From Arthrobacter sp. UKPF54-2 (GTDB lineage: Bacteria > Actinomycetota > Actinomycetes > Actinomycetales > Micrococcaceae): a stretch of DNA of 64,000 nucleotides. The notes under the pieces are model-generated. The model was not told where the DNA came from and made no database searches. It saw only the letters and a list, made by a program, of their open reading frames with translations. This document shows positions 21,297 to 29,289 of the stretch, one piece after another. The position numbers and the translations under genes are program-made. Where the stretch lies: contig NZ_CP040174.1 in the NCBI RefSeq assembly GCF_007858535.1, forward strand, positions 2,418,001 through 2,482,000, read 5' to 3'. Position 1 is the stretch's first letter. Each line of letters begins with the position of its first letter.

Positions 21297-23794
21297 CGGG
21301 CCTGCGCGGCATCTGGTACCACTTCCGCCAGGTCCCCTTTACGCTGTCCGTGCTCGCGGCCTTTCTGGCCACCGGGGCGGCCACGGGCAGCTTCCTGGAA
21401 GGCCCGCCGGAGTCTCTGCTGGACTTCGCCTCGGTCAGCGCCCAGGGACTGCAGGCCGGGCGCTGGTGGACCATGTTCACCTCGCTGTTCTTCGCGACCA
21501 ACCCCTTGGCCTACCTGGCTGCATCCCTGATGATCCTGGGCCTGCTGGGGATTGCCGAACGGCAGCTGGGCCCGCTCCGCACCGCCGTGTTCTTCTTCGC
21601 CGGGCAGTTTGCGGCGGTGACGCTCTTCCTGCTCCTGACCCAGCTCGCCCGTTACGCCGGGGACGGCTGGCTCGGGCTGATGGTGGACGCGGTGCTGATC
21701 GGGCCGTACGCCGCCATCCTGGCGGTCACCCTGGCGGCGTGCGGGCTGCTGCCCACGCTCTGGCAGCGCCGGCTGCGGACGGCAGCGGTCTCGACGGCGC
21801 TGCTGCTGGTCCTCTACGTGGGCCATCCCGAAACCGTCGTGGGCCTGGCGGGCGCGTTGGCCGGCCTGATGGCGGGCTGGTGGCTCCAGGGGGACAAGGG
21901 CACGCTGCACCGCCACCGCTCCACCGGCCGCGAGACCCGCAACCTGCTGGCCCTGACGGTGGCGATTTTCGCCGTCGGGCCCATTCTGACCGCGGCGGTG
22001 CGGACCCCCACCGGGCCGCTCGCGCTGCTGCGCGACGTCGTGCTCAACCCGCTGCCCACGCTGAACCAGCTGGAGCAGAACTGCGGCGGCACGGTCGACG
22101 TCAACTGCCTCGAAGCGGGGCGGGCCGGCTTCGCCGGGCCGCTGGGCCTGGCGCTGGCCGTGGTGCCCGTGGTGCTGCTGCTGATCTGCGCCGACGGCAT
22201 GCGGCACGGTCGCCGGCTGGCGCTGCGCATCGCCATCCTGGTCCAGCTGGGTGTGACCGCCCTGTCCACGGTATACCTGGCGCTGTTCGCCAGGATCCCG
22301 CACTACCCCAACCGGCCGCACACGGCCGTGATGGGTTCCGGATTCGTCCACGTGCTGCCGCTGGTGGCCGTGCCGCTGGCGCTGGTCCTGCTGCTCTTCG
22401 CCTACCGGCGCCTGTTCCGGGTGGAAACCACACGGCAGGCCCGTCGGATCCTCGCCGTCGCGGTCGGCGGGACCTTTGTGGTGCTCGCCGGCGGCTACAC
22501 CGCGGCCTGGCTTGCCGCCGGGGGCCTGGACCGCGACGGCGGCTGGCTGGGCCTCGCCGCGGAGCTAGCCCGGCAGTACCTGCCGCTGCCCATCCCCGGC
22601 ACCTACAGCCGGGTCTTTCAGAACCGCAACGCCGTCGAGGCGTTCCTGTTCGCCTCCTCGGGGGTTGTGTTCTGGGTGGTGGCGCTGGCCGGGGTGTGGC
22701 TTGTGCTGCTGCGCCGGCACCACGGCACGGACGCCGGGACCGGGGACCGGGAGGTGGCGCGCCGGCTGACCAGGCAGGGCGGCGACTCGCTGTCCTGGAT
22801 GGCGCTGTGGGAACCGAACAAGTATTGGTTCAGCGAGGGCAGGCGCGGGGCAGTGGCCTACCAGCAGCACGGTAACGTGGCGCTGACCCTGGGCGGACCG
22901 CTCGGTCCGGCCGAGAACCGCGAGGACACGGCGGCGCAGTTCCTGGCGTACTGCGCCGAGCACGCCCTCATTCCGTGCTTCTATTCCTGCACCGACGAGC
23001 TCTGGCCCATGCTCCAGGCGCGTGGTTTCCGCCGTCTCGCCGTCGCGCAGGAGACCCGGCTGGGCCTCGAGGAGCTCACCTTCAAGGGCAAGGAATGGCA
23101 AAACGTGCGGACCGCGCTGAACCGCGCCGCCAAGACCGGGGTCGAGGCCGTCTGGGGCCACTACAGCGAATTCTCGCCCTCGCTGCGCGCCCAGCTGAGT
23201 GAGGTCTCGGAAGAGTGGGCGGCGCAGAAGTCGGTCCCGGAAATGGGATTCACCCTGGGCGGCCTGGACGAGCTCGAAGACGACGAGGTGCTGTGCTGCC
23301 TGGCCGTGGACGCCGAGGGCCGCGTGCACGGCGTCACCAGCTGGCTGCCGGTGTACGACGCCGGCACCCTGGTGAGCTGGACCCTGGACTTCATGCGCCG
23401 GCGCGGGGATGCCTTTCCCGGCGTGATGGAATTCCTGATCGCCTCGGCCGTGCTGGAGCTGCGCGATTCGGTGGAGGTTATCTCGCTCTCGGGGTCGCCG
23501 CTGGCCCGCGATGAGGCCCGCGATGAGACCCGGGGCGAGGGCGGGGACGGCCCGAAGGCGGGCGAGGGGCTGGCCGGGATCCTCGACGTGGTGGGCCGCG
23601 CGCTGGAACCGGTGTACGGCTTCCGCTCGCTGGCCACGTTCAAATCGCGGTTTAAACCGGAATACCGCACCCTTTACCTGTACTACCAGGATCCGTTGCA
23701 GCTGCCGGCCATGGGGCGGGCATTGAGCCGCGCCTATCTGCCGGGCCTTTCGGTGCGGCAGAGCGCCCGCCTGCTGCGGACGCTGGTGCGCTAA
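21293..23794 (+). CDS. Aminoacyl-phosphatidylglycerol synthase-like protein with rhomboid-like membrane domain
   Basis: 833 residues. The C-terminal 330 form a DUF2156/MprF-type domain that transfers an amino acid from tRNA to a membrane lipid: SWMALWEPNKYWFSEG, NVALTLGGPLGP, LGLEELTFKGKEWQNVRTALNR, SWTLDFMRRRGDAFPG-VMEF and SLATFKSRFKPEYRTLYLYY are recognisable. The N-terminal half has about a dozen helices. Residues 50-200 resemble a rhomboid core (GRWWTMFTSLF, GIAERQLGPLRTAVFFFAGQ), but the catalytic GxS is replaced by IGPYAA, so it should be proteolytically dead. The amino acid (Lys or Ala) cannot be read from sequence. It is coupled to the upstream esterase. Confidence 0.82.
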   Translation: MTGLRGIWYHFRQVPFTLSVLAAFLATGAATGSFLEGPPESLLDFASVSAQGLQAGRWWTMFTSLFFATNPLAYLAASLMILGLLGIAERQLGPLRTAVFFFAGQFAAVTLFLLLTQLARYAGDGWLGLMVDAVLIGPYAAILAVTLAACGLLPTLWQRRLRTAAVSTALLLVLYVGHPETVVGLAGALAGLMAGWWLQGDKGTLHRHRSTGRETRNLLALTVAIFAVGPILTAAVRTPTGPLALLRDVVLNPLPTLNQLEQNCGGTVDVNCLEAGRAGFAGPLGLALAVVPVVLLLICADGMRHGRRLALRIAILVQLGVTALSTVYLALFARIPHYPNRPHTAVMGSGFVHVLPLVAVPLALVLLLFAYRRLFRVETTRQARRILAVAVGGTFVVLAGGYTAAWLAAGGLDRDGGWLGLAAELARQYLPLPIPGTYSRVFQNRNAVEAFLFASSGVVFWVVALAGVWLVLLRRHHGTDAGTGDREVARRLTRQGGDSLSWMALWEPNKYWFSEGRRGAVAYQQHGNVALTLGGPLGPAENREDTAAQFLAYCAEHALIPCFYSCTDELWPMLQARGFRRLAVAQETRLGLEELTFKGKEWQNVRTALNRAAKTGVEAVWGHYSEFSPSLRAQLSEVSEEWAAQKSVPEMGFTLGGLDELEDDEVLCCLAVDAEGRVHGVTSWLPVYDAGTLVSWTLDFMRRRGDAFPGVMEFLIASAVLELRDSVEVISLSGSPLARDEARDETRGEGGDGPKAGEGLAGILDVVGRALEPVYGFRSLATFKSRFKPEYRTLYLYYQDPLQLPAMGRALSRAYLPGLSVRQSARLLRTLVR

Positions 23795-23795
23795 A

Positions 23796-23889
23796 GAAAT
23801 TGAGGCAAGGCTTTGCCCGTCCGGAATATGCATTCCCGGCGGTGCAATTCGGGACCGCGCACGGTGCCTCCGGACGGGCCGCCAATTTC
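23796..23889. repeat. Inverted-repeat element related to that at 3.6 kb
   Basis: Outer arms GAAATTG / CAATTTC (23796-23802, 23883-23889) and a perfect 11-bp inner stem GCCCGTCCGGA / TCCGGACGGGC (23815-23825, 23869-23879). Between the two left arms lies a mini-palindrome GCAAGGCTTTGC. It ends in GGCCGCCAATTT like the element after rho. It sits between a gene end and the convergent cspA terminator. Confidence 0.65.
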
Positions 23890-23900
23890 CGCGGCAGTCA

Positions 23901-23941
23901 AAAACAAAAAATGATCCCCGGCGAAATCGCCGGGGATCATT
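23901..23941 (-). terminator. Intrinsic terminator of cspA
   Basis: On the minus strand a perfect 14-bp stem AATGATCCCCGGCG / CGCCGGGGATCATT (23910-23941) with a 4-nt loop is followed by a T-rich run TTTTTGTTTT. It is a textbook rho-independent terminator, about 40 bp after the cspA stop. The stem would also work weakly in the other direction. Confidence 0.88.
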
Positions 23942-23980
23942 CTTTAGCAAGGCCGCCCTCGGGCGGGCCCGCCGGGGAGA

Positions 23981-24184
23981 CTAGACCAGCGTCACGCCGG
24001 TAGCCTGGGGGCCCTTGGCGCCCTGGCCGATCTCGAACTGAACGCGCTGGTTCTCGTCGAGGGTCTTGAAGCCGCCGGTCTGGATCTCGGAGTAGTGAAC
24101 GAAGACATCGCCATCGGAGTCATCCGGGGTGATGAAGCCGAAGCCCTTTTCAGCGTTGAACCACTTGACGGTTCCCTGTGCCAT
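23981..24184 (-). CDS. cspA: Cold shock protein (CspA family)
   Basis: A 67-residue single OB-fold RNA/ssDNA chaperone. RNP1 is KGFGFITP and RNP2 is VFVHYSEI; the C-terminus [10 protein letters not shown] is standard. The ATG at 24184 has GAGGAG 6 nt upstream on the minus strand. A strong terminator follows and a roughly 320-bp region with several hairpins precedes it, so it is a monocistronic, probably post-transcriptionally controlled gene. The symbol is given for the family; the number of paralogues in the genome is unknown. Confidence 0.95.
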   Translation of the reverse strand: MAQGTVKWFNAEKGFGFITPDDSDGDVFVHYSEIQTGGFKTLDENQRVQFEIGQGAKGPQATGVTLV

Positions 24185-24507
24185 TTAATTCTCCTCATTG
24201 TGGATCTTGAAGAAGTCCGGCGCACTTTGCACCGGACTTGGTCACTCTGCGAGAAGAACCTTGGCTTCCGCCCGGATCACCCGGGCCTGGGCGGCAGGAG
24301 CTTCGCGCTCGCAACATGTCTTGCGAGCATGAAAAACACCTACACAAAGACTGGTATAAGAATTTCATGCCCCTCCCGTCAGGTCAACGGGCCCGACGCA
24401 TAATTGACCGAAATTTTATCTAAAGAGTGCATGAACGCCGCCGCCGGCCTGCAGTGGGGGAGTGCAATGTTGGGTGCAATGGTGCGCCGCCCCGGCCGGA
24501 ACGGACA
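24185..24507 (-). promoter_or_regulatory. Structured leader and promoter region of cspA
   Basis: 323 bp between nagA and cspA with no convincing gene. Three hairpins lie on the cspA side: 24213-24223 with 24229-24239 (11 bp, one G-U, immediately upstream of the ribosome binding site), GCCCGG-N5-CCGGGC near 24270, and GCTCGCAA / TTGCGAGC (24307-24314, 24321-24328). The distal part (24335-24425) is the most AT-rich stretch of the region and probably contains the promoter. A TTGACC on the minus strand (24387-24382) is a possible -35, but no well-spaced -10 is convincing. Long folded leaders are typical of cold-induced csp mRNAs. Confidence 0.5.
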
Positions 24508-25731
24508 TTAAGAAAGCGGTGCCAGCCATTCTCCGCCGCGCATTACGCGGTAAAGACCCAGGCGGGAATTGACGACGACGGCGTCGGCGCGCCGCCCGGG
24601 CCGGAGCGAGCCGAGCTCGCCGGACAGGCCGAGGACGGCGGCGGGGACCGCGGTGGCGGAGCGGACGGCGTCGGGCAGCGGCACGCCGGCGGCCACGGTA
24701 CGACGCACGACCTCCAGCAGTGTGGCGGTGCCGCCGGCCAAGGCCCCGCCGGCGTCGAGGCGGGCGGCGCCGTCCGCGACCGTGACGGCGGAGCGGCCCA
24801 GGGTGTAGCCGCCGTCGGGCAGCCCGGCGGCGGCCATGGAGTCGGTCACGAGTGCGATGTTGGCCGCCCCTGCCAGTTGGAATACCGTGGCCACGACCGC
24901 CGGATCCAGGTGCGTGCCGTCGGCGACCAGTTCCAGGACCGCCTCCCCGGCGGCTGCGCTGCGCAGGCAGGCCGCGACGGGCCCGGGTGCCCGGTGGTGC
25001 AGGGGCGGCATGGCGTTGAAGAGGTGGGTGACGGTGGGCCGCCGGCCGCCGGGGGACCCCTGCAGGGCCCCGGCCGCCAAACGCAGCGCGGCGGCCGCCG
25101 TCGCGTCGTCGCAGTCGGTGTGCCCGAGCGAGGGGACCACGCCCTGCCCGGCCAGCAGCCGGGCCAGGCCGTCCGCGCCGGCAAGCTCCGGGGCGAACGT
25201 CATGACCGAGAGCGTGCCGCGGGCGGCTCGGAGGAGCTCGCCAAGGAGGTCCGGATCGGGGTCGCGCAGGAAGGCGGGGTCCTGGGCGCCGCACCGGGCC
25301 GCCGAGAGGAACGGGCCCTCCAGGTGGATGCCGGCCAGCAGGCCCTCCCCGGTCAACCGGGCGTGCAGGGCAACCGCGCGCAGCAGTGACTCCGGCGCGG
25401 CCGTGACCAGGCTTGCCAGCAGCGTGGTGGTGCCCGAGCGGTGCAGGAAATCGATCGCACGCCGCGCCGGCGCTTCGCCGCCACTGGAGAAGTCGCCCCC
25501 GTACGCGCCGTGGCAGTGCAGATCCACCAGGCCCGGCAGGATCACCGCGCCGGGCGGAAGGGACGCCGTGGTGGCGTCGGCGAAACCGGCAGCGCCGACG
25601 TCGAAAACGGCCGCCGGCCCGGCATAAGCGATCCGGCCGCCGTCGACGGCCACAACCGCGTCCTCGTGCAGGGCGCCGTCGCTGACAACCGTGCCAAACA
25701 GGAGCTTGCGGCCGGCCGGTGCGGGATTCAT
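24508..25731 (-). CDS. nagA: N-acetylglucosamine-6-phosphate deacetylase
   Basis: Removes acetate from GlcNAc-6-phosphate to give glucosamine-6-phosphate, which NagB (encoded 10 kb away) then deaminates. 407 residues of the amidohydrolase superfamily: LVDLHCHGAYGGDF, the metal Glu in LEGPFLS, SLGHTDCDDAT, THLFNAMPPLHHR, LVADGTHLDP and the catalytic Asp in LVTDSMAAAGL. The ATG at 25731 is preceded by TAGACT 6 bp upstream, a leaderless-type arrangement. It lies 34 bp downstream of nucS on the same strand. Confidence 0.93.
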   Translation of the reverse strand: MNPAPAGRKLLFGTVVSDGALHEDAVVAVDGGRIAYAGPAAVFDVGAAGFADATTASLPPGAVILPGLVDLHCHGAYGGDFSSGGEAPARRAIDFLHRSGTTTLLASLVTAAPESLLRAVALHARLTGEGLLAGIHLEGPFLSAARCGAQDPAFLRDPDPDLLGELLRAARGTLSVMTFAPELAGADGLARLLAGQGVVPSLGHTDCDDATAAAALRLAAGALQGSPGGRRPTVTHLFNAMPPLHHRAPGPVAACLRSAAAGEAVLELVADGTHLDPAVVATVFQLAGAANIALVTDSMAAAGLPDGGYTLGRSAVTVADGAARLDAGGALAGGTATLLEVVRRTVAAGVPLPDAVRSATAVPAAVLGLSGELGSLRPGRRADAVVVNSRLGLYRVMRGGEWLAPLS

Positions 25732-25765
25732 GGTCAGAGTCTAGGGCGCGCCGGCGGCCGGGGAC

Positions 25766-26461
25766 CTAGAAGAGCCTGGACTCGCTGTCATCGACGCCGC
25801 GCATGGCGTCGTAGTCCAGCGTGACGCAGTCGATGCCGCGGTCGGTCGCGAGCACCTTCGCCTGCGGCTTGATCTGCTGGGCGGCGAAGATTCCGCGCAC
25901 GGGCGCAAGCAGTGGATCGCGGTTCAGGAGTTCCAGGTAGCGGGTGAGCTGCTCGACGCCGTCGATGTCCCCGCGCCGCTTGAGTTCGATGGCGACGGTG
26001 CCGCCGGTGGCGTCCCGGGCCAGGATGTCCACCGGGCCGATCGCGGTGAAGTACTCGCGGCGGATCAGCGAGAAGCCGGCCCCGAGGGTCTCGATCTGCT
26101 CGGCCAGCAGCCGCTGCAGGTCCGCCTCGACCCCGTCCTTGATCAGTCCGGGGTCCTGGCCCAGCTCGTGGGAGGTGTCGTGCAGCTGCTCGTGGATGTT
26201 GATGATCAGCCGGTCGTCCGTCTTCGCGGACTGCACGGTCCACTGCTCGATCACGCCGACTTCGACGTCGACCTCATCCGGGGTGGAGACGCTCAGGCGC
26301 GCCGGCGGGCTCATCCAGTTCAATGGCTTGTAGGACCCGCCGTCCGAGTGGACCAGGACCGAGCCGTCGGCCTTGACCAGCAGCAGCCGGGTGGCAAGCG
26401 GGAGATGGGCTTTGAGCCGGCCGACATAATCAACGGAGCAACGGGCTATGACTAAACGCAC
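25766..26461 (-). CDS. nucS: Mismatch endonuclease NucS/EndoMS
   Basis: Cuts both strands at mismatches in the non-canonical mismatch-repair pathway of actinobacteria and archaea that lack MutS/MutL. 231 residues: N-terminal [15 protein letters not shown], dimer/ssDNA-binding domain, and a RecB-like nuclease with [17 protein letters not shown] and QLTRYLELL. The C-terminus ends in a short acidic tail with a terminal RLF, similar to clamp-binding tails. I place the start at GTG 26461: TAGTGT lies 7 bp before it, and the upstream frame extension runs through the GC-rich 10-bp repeats. Confidence 0.93.
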   Translation of the reverse strand: MRLVIARCSVDYVGRLKAHLPLATRLLLVKADGSVLVHSDGGSYKPLNWMSPPARLSVSTPDEVDVEVGVIEQWTVQSAKTDDRLIINIHEQLHDTSHELGQDPGLIKDGVEADLQRLLAEQIETLGAGFSLIRREYFTAIGPVDILARDATGGTVAIELKRRGDIDGVEQLTRYLELLNRDPLLAPVRGIFAAQQIKPQAKVLATDRGIDCVTLDYDAMRGVDDSESRLF

Positions 26462-26480
26462 CCGGTCAACACTACCGCCT

Positions 26481-26540
26481 GGGCGGACCTGGGCGGACCT
26501 GGGCGGACCTGGGCGGACCTGGGGGCACCTGGGGGCACCC
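26481..26540. repeat. Six tandem 10-bp GC-rich repeats between divergent promoters
   Basis: Four exact copies of GGGCGGACCT (26481-26520) followed by two variant copies (GGGGGCACCT, GGGGGCACCC). The array fills the space between the -10-like box of nucS (26469-26474, minus) and that of the next gene (26550-26555, plus). With a 10-bp period every unit falls on nearly the same face of the helix. Confidence 0.9.
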
Positions 26541-26561
26541 GGGCTGGGGCAGAATGGAACC

Positions 26562-26915
26562 ATGCCCCGTTCCAACCGACCCCGCCGAGCCGCCTCCGGG
26601 AAGGCCCCCGCCGGACGGGCGGCGGCCGGCAAGCACGCCGCCGGTCCCGCCCCGGAACTGGACCTGGAGCGCGCCCGCACCGGGATCGCGCGGCGGGAGA
26701 GCGCCCCCGACGGTGAATGGATGGTCCGCTCGATCTCCGCCAGCCGGGCCGGGAAGACCTACATCTGCCCGGGCTGCTTCACGGCCGTAACGCCGGGCAC
26801 CGCGCACCTGGTGGTCTGGTCCGAGGACCACATCTTCGGTGCGGCCGCGGGCCTCGCCGAGCGGCGGCACTGGCACTCCAACTGCTGGACCTCGCGCACC
26901 TACCGTTACCGCTAA
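26562..26915 (+). CDS. Conserved small protein with zinc-ribbon-like C-terminus
   Basis: A 117-residue protein of unknown function. The first 45 residues are basic and Pro/Ala-rich. The second half has a CPGC motif in [22 protein letters not shown] and a paired RHWHSNCW near the end, which together could bind one zinc ion (two Cys, one or two His, one Cys). Similar proteins are found across actinobacteria, often with the unsupported label ATP/GTP-binding protein. The start is ATG 26562, with CAGAAT 6 bp upstream. It is divergent from nucS, across the 10-bp repeats. Confidence 0.75.
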   Translation: MPRSNRPRRAASGKAPAGRAAAGKHAAGPAPELDLERARTGIARRESAPDGEWMVRSISASRAGKTYICPGCFTAVTPGTAHLVVWSEDHIFGAAAGLAERRHWHSNCWTSRTYRYR

Positions 26916-26977
26916 CCCGCTCCGCTGAGCCTCACCGCGGACCACCGTCGCCGGCGGGCTTCGCTAAGCTGGAGGGC

Positions 26978-27775
26978 ATGACTTTCGACCCGGCGTCCTA
27001 CGTGTTCAGCCAGCCCTCCGCGCCCACCGCCATCCGTGCCTCGACCGTGCTCCCGGCCCGCCGGGAGAACGTGGAACTGCGCACCGGGGACGGCCACCGG
27101 CTGGTCGGCGAGCTCGCCGTGCCGGAATCCGGGGAGATCAAGGCCACCCTCATCACCCTGCATCCGCTGCCGACCCACGGCGGCTTTATGGACTCCCACG
27201 TCTACCGCAAGGCTTCCTACCGGCTGCCCGCCCTCGCCGGCATTGCGGTGCTCCGGTTCAACACCCGGGGAACCTCCTCGCCGCGGGGGACAAGCCAGGG
27301 CAGCTTCGAGGAAGGCATCGGCGAGCGGCTCGACGTCGAGGCGGCGGTCCGCTTCGCCGTCGAGCGCGGGCTGCCCAACCGCTGGCTGGTGGGCTGGTCC
27401 TTCGGCACCGAGCTGGCCCTGATGTACGGCGCCACCGAGCCGGTGGCCGCGGAGATCGAGGGCGCCATCCTGCTCTCGCCGCCGCTGCACCGGGCCACGG
27501 ACGTCCACCTCAAGGAATGGGCCGCCGCCGGCAAGCCGCTGAAGGTCCTGGTCCCCGAACACGACGACTACATTCAGCCCGCGGCCGCCGCGGAACGCTT
27601 CGCCCTCGTGCCGCAGGCCGAGGTGGTGGGCGTCGACGGCGCCAAGCACCTCTGGGTGGGCGAGAAGTATGCCGGCCGGGTGCTCAACGAGATTGTGGCC
27701 GAGGTGCTGCCGGGCGGGACTGCAGCGGCGCTGCCCGAGGAATGGGACGGCCCGGTCGCCACCGCACACGCCTGA
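26978..27775 (+). CDS. Alpha/beta hydrolase
   Basis: A 265-residue cytoplasmic alpha/beta hydrolase. It has the strand LITLHPLPTHGGFMDSHVY, the RFNTRGTSSPRG turn seen in the YxiM/dienelactone-like branch, the nucleophile elbow VGWSFGTELAL (GWSFG), an Asp in VPEHDDYIQP and a His in VDGAKHLWVGE. The substrate is unknown. Start ATG 26978 with TAAGCT 7 bp upstream; GGAGGG is also present within that gap, so the start is well supported either way. It converges with the AI-2E transporter gene, 4 bp apart. Confidence 0.85.
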   Translation: MTFDPASYVFSQPSAPTAIRASTVLPARRENVELRTGDGHRLVGELAVPESGEIKATLITLHPLPTHGGFMDSHVYRKASYRLPALAGIAVLRFNTRGTSSPRGTSQGSFEEGIGERLDVEAAVRFAVERGLPNRWLVGWSFGTELALMYGATEPVAAEIEGAILLSPPLHRATDVHLKEWAAAGKPLKVLVPEHDDYIQPAAAAERFALVPQAEVVGVDGAKHLWVGEKYAGRVLNEIVAEVLPGGTAAALPEEWDGPVATAHA

Positions 27776-27779
27776 GGCG

Positions 27780-29087
27780 TTAGTGCTTGTCCTGGCGGAC
27801 GATGAAGATTTCCTTCACCAGCAGCATGATCGCCGCGGCCGTCGGGATGGCGATCAGGGCGCCGAGCACACCGAGGAGGCTGCCGCCGGCGATGACCGAG
27901 ATCACGGCGACCGCGCCGGGCACCGCGACGGCCTTCTGCATGATGCGCGGGGAGATGAAGTAGGCCTCGAACTGAAGGTAGGCGAAGTAGCAGATCGCGA
28001 ACACCACGGCCGTCTGCCAGCCCGCGGTGAGCGCGATCAGAGTCACCAGGACGCCGGCGATCATGCCGCCCACCAGCGGAATGAAGGCCAGCAGGGCCAC
28101 CACAAACGCGAGCAGCACCGCGAACGGGACCCCCACGATCGACATCACAACGAAGGCGAAGGTGGCGTTCAGCAGCGCCACGCAGACCTGGCCGATGACG
28201 TAGTTGCCGACGGAACCGGTGATCTCCTCGGACAGAGCCTCGACCCGGGCACGGCGGGAGCGCGGCGCCAGCCGGTAGCCCCACTTCTTCATGGCCGGCA
28301 TGGCGGAGAGGAAGTACAGGCTCAGGACCAGGACAATGAGGGCGCCAAAGAGGCCGTTGGCCACGGTGGAGCCGAAGCCCACCACGCCGCCGAAGATGCC
28401 GCCCATCGCCTCCGGGTTGTTGACGAACTTCTCGAGTTCCTGGCTGATCCGTTCACGCACTCCGAACTGGCTGTCGAGCGTGCGGAAGAAGTCGGAGTCG
28501 ATGAAGTCCTGGATCCAGCGCGGCGCCTCCTGCACGACCTGGGTCACCTGCTGGACGATCGTGGGGATCAATGTGGCGAAGAACCCGGTAACGGCCAGGG
28601 CCAGGACGGCGACGGAGACCAGGACGCCCGCCGGACGCGGCACCTTGTGGCCTTCGAGCCAGCGGACCACGGGGTCCAGGCCAAGGGCAATAAAGAGGGC
28701 GGTCACGATCCAGAGCAGCAGCTGGGTGGTGTTGGAGCCGATCCAGTACACCAGCAGGGCGGCGCCGACGCCGACCGTGCCCATAAAGCCGACGTAGAGC
28801 GGATGCTGCGCGGACATCCGGGGCCCCGGGTCGCCGAAGCGCGCCGTGTTCCCGCTGTCGGCGCCGGCTTCGGTGTCCTCCTGCTCGGGGGGCATCTCGA
28901 ACCGCAGCCGCGGCTGGGCTCCCGGGAGGGGCTGGCGCAGGCGGCGTGCCATCGAGATCAGGAAGCCGGCCGCGGCAGCCCGCGGGGCGGAGTGCTGCGG
29001 GGCCGGCTCGAGCGGGCCGCGTGGCTGGCTCCCGGATTCCTGGGTGGCTGCGTGTCCCGAGGGGGACGGATCCGTGGGTTCAGTCAC
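27780..29087 (-). CDS. AI-2E family transporter (PerM/YdiK type)
   Basis: A 435-residue membrane protein with about eight helices in the characteristic arrangement: a first pair near residues 85-125, another pair after PRPAGVLVSVAVLALAVTGFFATLIP, then a large soluble loop (QVVQEAPRWIQDFIDS...), then the C-terminal bundle with LVGGMIAGVLVTL and SVIAGGSLLGVLGALIAIPTAAAI. Family members export varied small molecules; the autoinducer-2 assignment is not established for most. The GTG start at 29087 gives an unusually long, Pro/Ser-rich N-terminal tail of about 80 residues. Confidence 0.88.
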   Translation of the reverse strand: MTEPTDPSPSGHAATQESGSQPRGPLEPAPQHSAPRAAAAGFLISMARRLRQPLPGAQPRLRFEMPPEQEDTEAGADSGNTARFGDPGPRMSAQHPLYVGFMGTVGVGAALLVYWIGSNTTQLLLWIVTALFIALGLDPVVRWLEGHKVPRPAGVLVSVAVLALAVTGFFATLIPTIVQQVTQVVQEAPRWIQDFIDSDFFRTLDSQFGVRERISQELEKFVNNPEAMGGIFGGVVGFGSTVANGLFGALIVLVLSLYFLSAMPAMKKWGYRLAPRSRRARVEALSEEITGSVGNYVIGQVCVALLNATFAFVVMSIVGVPFAVLLAFVVALLAFIPLVGGMIAGVLVTLIALTAGWQTAVVFAICYFAYLQFEAYFISPRIMQKAVAVPGAVAVISVIAGGSLLGVLGALIAIPTAAAIMLLVKEIFIVRQDKH

Positions 29088-29289
29088 TGCGTTGAATGCC
29101 CTTTTTCTCTGGTATTTCCCTGCAACTCCGCGGTTGCGGGCCGGGTGTGACGATCACCGCAAACACTATCAGCAGCCTTGTCATACGGCGGGTTGGCCGG
29201 ACCGGCGGAGGCACTGGCGGGGGCAGGAACGGCCCCCGATCTGACTCGCAAGTAACAAAACGGTTACTGTTAAAGCTACGTGTCCGCTG

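Noticed and set aside
24238..24423. 61-codon plus-strand frame between cspA and nagA
   Set aside because: It runs through the hairpins of the cspA leader and has no ribosome binding site or recognisable sequence.
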